From positions 4,150,001-4,214,000 of the forward strand of contig NZ_CP048630.1 of NCBI RefSeq assembly GCF_010669125.1: a stretch of 64,000 nucleotides of DNA. The letters are read 5' to 3'. A program made the translations under genes and the position numbers. The notes below the pieces were generated by a model, which worked only from the letters and a program-made list of their open reading frames with translations, was not told the origin of the DNA and made no database searches. Each line of letters begins with the position of its first letter. Within the stretch, counting starts at the first letter, position 1. Origin of the DNA: Ancylobacter pratisalsi. Its GTDB lineage: Bacteria; Pseudomonadota; Alphaproteobacteria; Rhizobiales; Xanthobacteraceae. Shown here piece after piece: positions 60,322 through 64,000 of the stretch.

Positions 60322-60420
60322 ATGATCCGTATCTTTCTTCAGGAAGTCGCCACGCTCGCCTCGGTCGGGCTGTTCGTCGCCATGATCGGACTATGGGCCG
60401 GCGTCCTCACCGGGATCTGA
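60322..60420 (+). CDS. Predicted 32-residue membrane protein
   Basis: Short ORF with ATG at 60322 and a strong GGAGG 5 nt upstream (60312-60316). The product is 32 residues with a single hydrophobic segment from about residue 10 to 30 (LASVGLFVAMIGLWAGVLTG) after a short MIRIFLQEV start. It ends 85 nt before dnaE. The ribosome-binding site and the helix make it more likely real than chance, but no family is recognised. Confidence 0.6.
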   Translation: MIRIFLQEVATLASVGLFVAMIGLWAGVLTGI

Positions 60421-60505
60421 GGACAGCGGGGACGAGTACCCCCTGTTGGTGGACGCCGCCCGCCGGGGAGCCCACCATTCGATTTTACGATTCGGGGAGG
60501 AAGTC

Positions 60506-63500
60506 ATGGCGACGTCAGATGTCGGATTCGTGCACCTGCACGTCCATTCCTCCTTCTCGCTGCTGGAGGGCGCGCTCACCATCGGCAAGCTGGCCGACCT
60601 CGCCAAGAAGGACCGCCAGCCCGCGATCGCGCTCACCGATACCGGAAATCTCTTCGGGGCCCTCGAATTTTCCGAGAAACTGGCAGGGGCGGGCATACAG
60701 CCGATTCTGGGATGTGCGCTGGCGATCGACTTCCCGGGTTCCCAGCCGCGCGGTCCCGCCAGCGCGCAGCGCCCGCGCATCGTGCTGCTCGCCGCCTCCG
60801 AGGAGGGATGGGGCAATCTGATGGCGCTGGTGTCGCGCTCATTTCTCGACACCGCGGCGGACGGCGCGCCGCTGATCAAGATGGAATGGCTTGAGGGGCT
60901 CACCGGTGGCCTCATCGCCCTCACTGGCGGTCCCAGCGGTCCCATTGACCGCGCCCTTGTGGCGGGGAGCCCGGATCACGCCGAGCAACGGCTGACCGCG
61001 CTCAAGGAGCTGTTCGGCGACCGTCTTTATGTCGAGGTGCAGCGTCACGACGTGGCGGAAGAGCGCCGCGTCGAAGGCGCGCTGATCGAGCTGGCCTATC
61101 GTCTGGACCTGCCGCTGGTGGCCGCGAACGAGCCGTTCTTCGCGGCGGAGGCCGACTACGAGGCTCATGACGCGCTGATCTGCATCGCGGAAGGCCGCAT
61201 CGTCGCCGACCCGGATCGCCGCCAGCTCTCGCCGCAGCACCGTTTCCGCACCCGCGCCGAGATGATGGCGCTGTTCGCGGATCTGCCCGAGGCGCTGGCA
61301 AATACCGTCGAAATCGCGCGCCGCTGTGCCTACCGGCCGCGGACCGTCAAGCCGATCCTGCCGCGCTTCACCATGGAGCGCGATGAAGCCGAGGAGCTGA
61401 GGGTGCAGGCCGAGGAGGGGCTGCGACAGCGTCTCGCCGTGCATGGCCCGGCGCCGGGCCTGAGCGAAAAGGACTATACGGACCGTCTGGCCTTTGAGCT
61501 TGGCATCATCGAGAAGATGAAGTTTCCGGGCTATTTCCTTATCGTGTCTGACTTTATCAAATGGGCGAAGGCGCAGGGGATCCCCGTGGGGCCGGGCCGT
61601 GGTTCGGGCGCCGGCTCGCTCGTCGCCTATTCGCTGACCATCACCGACCTTGATCCGCTACGCTTCGGCTTGCTGTTCGAGCGCTTCCTGAACCCCGAGC
61701 GCGTGTCGATGCCGGACTTCGATATCGACTTCTGCCAGGAGCGTCGGGACGAGGTGATCCGCTACGTGCAGCAGCGCTACGGGCGGGACCAGGTCGCGCA
61801 GATCATCACCTTCGGTACGCTTCAGGCGCGCGGCGTGCTGCGCGACGTCGGCCGCGTGCTGGAAATGCCCTACGGCCAGGTCGACAAGCTGTGCAAGCTG
61901 GTGCCGCAGAACCCGGCCAGTCCGGTGACGCTGACGCAGGCCATCGAGGGTGAGCCCCGCCTTCAGGCCGAACGCGACGCCAATCCCGTGGTGAAGCGGG
62001 CATTCGACATCGCGACCCGGCTCGAAGGGCTGAACCGGCACGCGTCCACCCACGCCGCCGGCATTGTGATCGGCGACCGGCCATTGTCGCAGCTCGTGCC
62101 GCTGTACCGCGATCCGCGCTCCGACATGCCGGTGACGCAGTACAACATGAAGTGGATCGAGCAGGCGGGGCTGGTGAAGTTCGACTTCCTGGGCCTGAAG
62201 ACGCTCACCGTGCTGCAGACCGCCGTGCGCCTCGTCGCGCAACGGGGCGTCGAGCTCGATCTGTCGACCATCCCGCTCGACGACAAGACAAGCTACGCCA
62301 TGCTCACGCGTGGTGAGACGGTGGGCGTGTTCCAGGTTGAAAGCGCGGGCATGCGGCGCGCGCTGGTCGACATGAAGCCCGACCGGCTGGAGGACATCAT
62401 CGCCCTCGTGGCGCTCTATCGTCCGGGCCCGATGGCGAACATTCCGGTCTACTGCGCGGTCAAGAACGGCCAGGAGCAGGCGGTCTATGTTCACCCCGCG
62501 CTCGAAGCCAGCCTGAAGGAAACCTACGGCGTCATCATCTACCAGGAACAGGTGATGCAGATCGCGCAGACGCTGTCCGGCTATTCGCTGGGCGAAGCGG
62601 ACCTGCTGCGTCGCGCCATGGGCAAGAAGATCCGCGCCGAGATGGACAAGCAGCGCGAGCGCTTCGTCGATGGCGCGGTGGAGCGCGGCGTGCCGAAGGC
62701 GAAGGCGTCGGAGATCTTCGATCTGCTGGCGAAGTTCGCCGACTACGGCTTCAACAAGAGCCACGCTGCCGCCTATGCGCTGGTCGCCTACCAGACCGCC
62801 TATATGAAGGCGAACTACTGCACCGAGTTCCTCGCCGCCTCGATGACGCTCGACATGGGCAACACCGACAAGCTGGCGGAATTCCGCCAGGAGGCGCAAA
62901 GGCTGGGCATCGAGGTGCTTCCGCCCTCCGTCAATCATTCCGGCCGCGAATTCGCGGTGAAGGACGGGCGCATTCTTTATGCGCTCGCCGCGATCAAGGG
63001 CGTGGGTGGGCACGCGGTCGACGCCATCGTCGAGGCGCGCGGTGACAAGCCCTTCACCAGCCTTTCGGATTTCGCCTCGCGCATCAACGCCAAGGCGTTG
63101 AACAAGAGGACCATGGAGAGCCTTGTGAATGCGGGTGCCTTCGACGCGCTGGAGCCGAACCGGGCCCGCGCGGCGGCGGCCGTCGACACCGTGCTGGCAC
63201 ATGCCGCGTCCGTGGGCGCGGAAGCCGCTTCGGGGCAGGTGAACCTGTTCGGCGGTCCGGCGCAGGCGGCCGAGTTGCCGATTCCGGCGGCTGCGCCCTG
63301 GCTGCCGGCGGACCGGCTACAGAAGGAATACGACGCCATCGGCTTCTTCCTTACCGGCCATCCGCTCGACGATTACGCCAAGGCGCTCGACAAGCTCCGG
63401 GTGCAGCGCTGGACCGATTTCACGCGGTCGGTGCGGGCAGGTTCGATTGCCGGGCGTCTGGCCGCGACGGTGGTGAGCCGGCAGGAACGGCGCACCAAGA

Positions 63501-63940
63501 GCGGCAGCAAGATGGGCATCATCGGGCTCTCCGATCCGTCCGGCCAGTTCGAGGCAATTCTCTTCTCCGAGGCGCTGGCGCAGTACCGCGAACTGCTGGA
63601 ACCGGGGAAGGCGCTGCTGCTGCAGGTGTCCGCCGAGCTTCAGGGAGAAGACGTGCGGGCCCGAATCCAGACCGCAGAGCCGCTCGACGCGGCGACGGCC
63701 CGCATGCAGAAAGGCATGCGCATATTCCTGCGCTCGTCCGATCCGCTGGACAGTGTTGCCGCACGGCTCGGCTCGCTCGCGGGCGGGCGAGGGGACGGCG
63801 AGGTTGCTTTCGTGCTGCTGCTGGGCGAGCGCGGGGCGACGGAGGTCGAGGTGAAGCTGCCGGGCCGTTTCAACCTGTCGCCGCAGATCGCCGGCGCCAT
63901 CAAGGCGGTGCCGGGCGTCGTCGCGGTCGAGGCGCATTAG
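60506..63940 (+). CDS. dnaE: DNA polymerase III subunit alpha
   Basis: 1144-residue replicative polymerase. N-terminal PHP domain (FVHLHVHSSFSLLEGA), then the C-family polymerase core with the catalytic Asp residues D404 and D406 (MPDFDIDFCQERRDE) and D560 (VKFDFLGLKTL). The fingers/beta-binding and HhH regions follow, and a C-terminal OB domain lies near 970-1080. Length is normal for DnaE1. GGGGAGGAAG precedes the ATG at 60506. The final 60 nt of the window hold nothing recognised. Confidence 0.97.
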   Translation: MATSDVGFVHLHVHSSFSLLEGALTIGKLADLAKKDRQPAIALTDTGNLFGALEFSEKLAGAGIQPILGCALAIDFPGSQPRGPASAQRPRIVLLAASEEGWGNLMALVSRSFLDTAADGAPLIKMEWLEGLTGGLIALTGGPSGPIDRALVAGSPDHAEQRLTALKELFGDRLYVEVQRHDVAEERRVEGALIELAYRLDLPLVAANEPFFAAEADYEAHDALICIAEGRIVADPDRRQLSPQHRFRTRAEMMALFADLPEALANTVEIARRCAYRPRTVKPILPRFTMERDEAEELRVQAEEGLRQRLAVHGPAPGLSEKDYTDRLAFELGIIEKMKFPGYFLIVSDFIKWAKAQGIPVGPGRGSGAGSLVAYSLTITDLDPLRFGLLFERFLNPERVSMPDFDIDFCQERRDEVIRYVQQRYGRDQVAQIITFGTLQARGVLRDVGRVLEMPYGQVDKLCKLVPQNPASPVTLTQAIEGEPRLQAERDANPVVKRAFDIATRLEGLNRHASTHAAGIVIGDRPLSQLVPLYRDPRSDMPVTQYNMKWIEQAGLVKFDFLGLKTLTVLQTAVRLVAQRGVELDLSTIPLDDKTSYAMLTRGETVGVFQVESAGMRRALVDMKPDRLEDIIALVALYRPGPMANIPVYCAVKNGQEQAVYVHPALEASLKETYGVIIYQEQVMQIAQTLSGYSLGEADLLRRAMGKKIRAEMDKQRERFVDGAVERGVPKAKASEIFDLLAKFADYGFNKSHAAAYALVAYQTAYMKANYCTEFLAASMTLDMGNTDKLAEFRQEAQRLGIEVLPPSVNHSGREFAVKDGRILYALAAIKGVGGHAVDAIVEARGDKPFTSLSDFASRINAKALNKRTMESLVNAGAFDALEPNRARAAAAVDTVLAHAASVGAEAASGQVNLFGGPAQAAELPIPAAAPWLPADRLQKEYDAIGFFLTGHPLDDYAKALDKLRVQRWTDFTRSVRAGSIAGRLAATVVSRQERRTKSGSKMGIIGLSDPSGQFEAILFSEALAQYRELLEPGKALLLQVSAELQGEDVRARIQTAEPLDAATARMQKGMRIFLRSSDPLDSVAARLGSLAGGRGDGEVAFVLLLGERGATEVEVKLPGRFNLSPQIAGAIKAVPGVVAVEAH

Positions 63941-64000
63941 GCGGATCCCGGAAGCCTTACACGCGATCCCGTTGTGCCTGCCTTCGTCGGGTATAGGCGC

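Overview
The window is one continuous stretch of high-GC alphaproteobacterial core chromosome. Gene content and order fit the Hyphomicrobiales, and a Xanthobacteraceae-like organism is my best guess. The order argS, SPOR protein, nagZ, scpA, scpB, tatABC, serS, surE, pcm, nlpD, DUF815 ATPase, yajC, secD, secF, and the order nuoA-N, birA, rnj, mce, DUF1467, proS, lolC, lolD, dnaE, are the familiar syntenic blocks of that order. I see no prophage, insertion sequence, CRISPR array, rRNA or integrase. The only RNA gene is a tRNA-Asp(GTC).

Layout. 0.2-8.9 kb: valS, an MgtC-type membrane protein, a small coiled-coil gene, ilvD overlapping an ExoR-like periplasmic regulator, and a minus-strand run erpA-mtnN-xth. 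9-29.5 kb: a plus-strand housekeeping run covering dNTP hydrolysis, arginyl-tRNA synthesis, cell-wall recycling and division, chromosome condensation, Tat export, seryl-tRNA synthesis, surE-pcm-nlpD, and Sec export, ending in two genes resembling the human complex I assembly factors NDUFAF3 and NDUFAF6. 29.6-36.3 kb: an envelope-sugar cluster (phosphomannomutase plus divergent manC, kpsF, kdsA and a VanZ-like gene) and an AI-2E-family permease. 36.4 kb: tRNA-Asp. 37.0-52.4 kb: the complete 14-subunit nuo operon, interrupted by a pentapeptide-repeat gene (between nuoF and nuoG), a two-helix membrane-protein gene (between nuoH and nuoI), and possibly a 30-codon ORF (between nuoI and nuoJ). 52.4-63.9 kb: birA, RNase J, methylmalonyl-CoA epimerase, a DUF1467 protein, proS, the Lol lipoprotein-release ABC pair, an anchored protein of unknown function, a 32-codon membrane ORF, and dnaE.

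How the parts fit together. Tat, Sec (YajC-SecDF) and Lol supply export and envelope assembly. ManC, phosphomannomutase, KpsF and KdsA supply GDP-mannose and KDO for surface polysaccharide, which is the kind of process ExoR regulates. Complex I and its probable assembly helpers form the largest functional theme.

The points most worth a second look are: (1) a one-base frameshift that removes the Cys-Gly-Cys ligands of ErpA; (2) an in-frame, lower-GC segment of about 50 codons inside serS with foreign-looking codon use; (3) the extra genes inside the nuo operon; (4) the NDUFAF3/NDUFAF6-like pair beside secF; (5) birA, whose frame opens only at a CTG codon overlapping the nuoN stop; (6) repeated inverted-repeat elements upstream of proS; (7) a possible 32-residue membrane protein ahead of dnaE. 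All calls come from reading the sequence; no database search was run.
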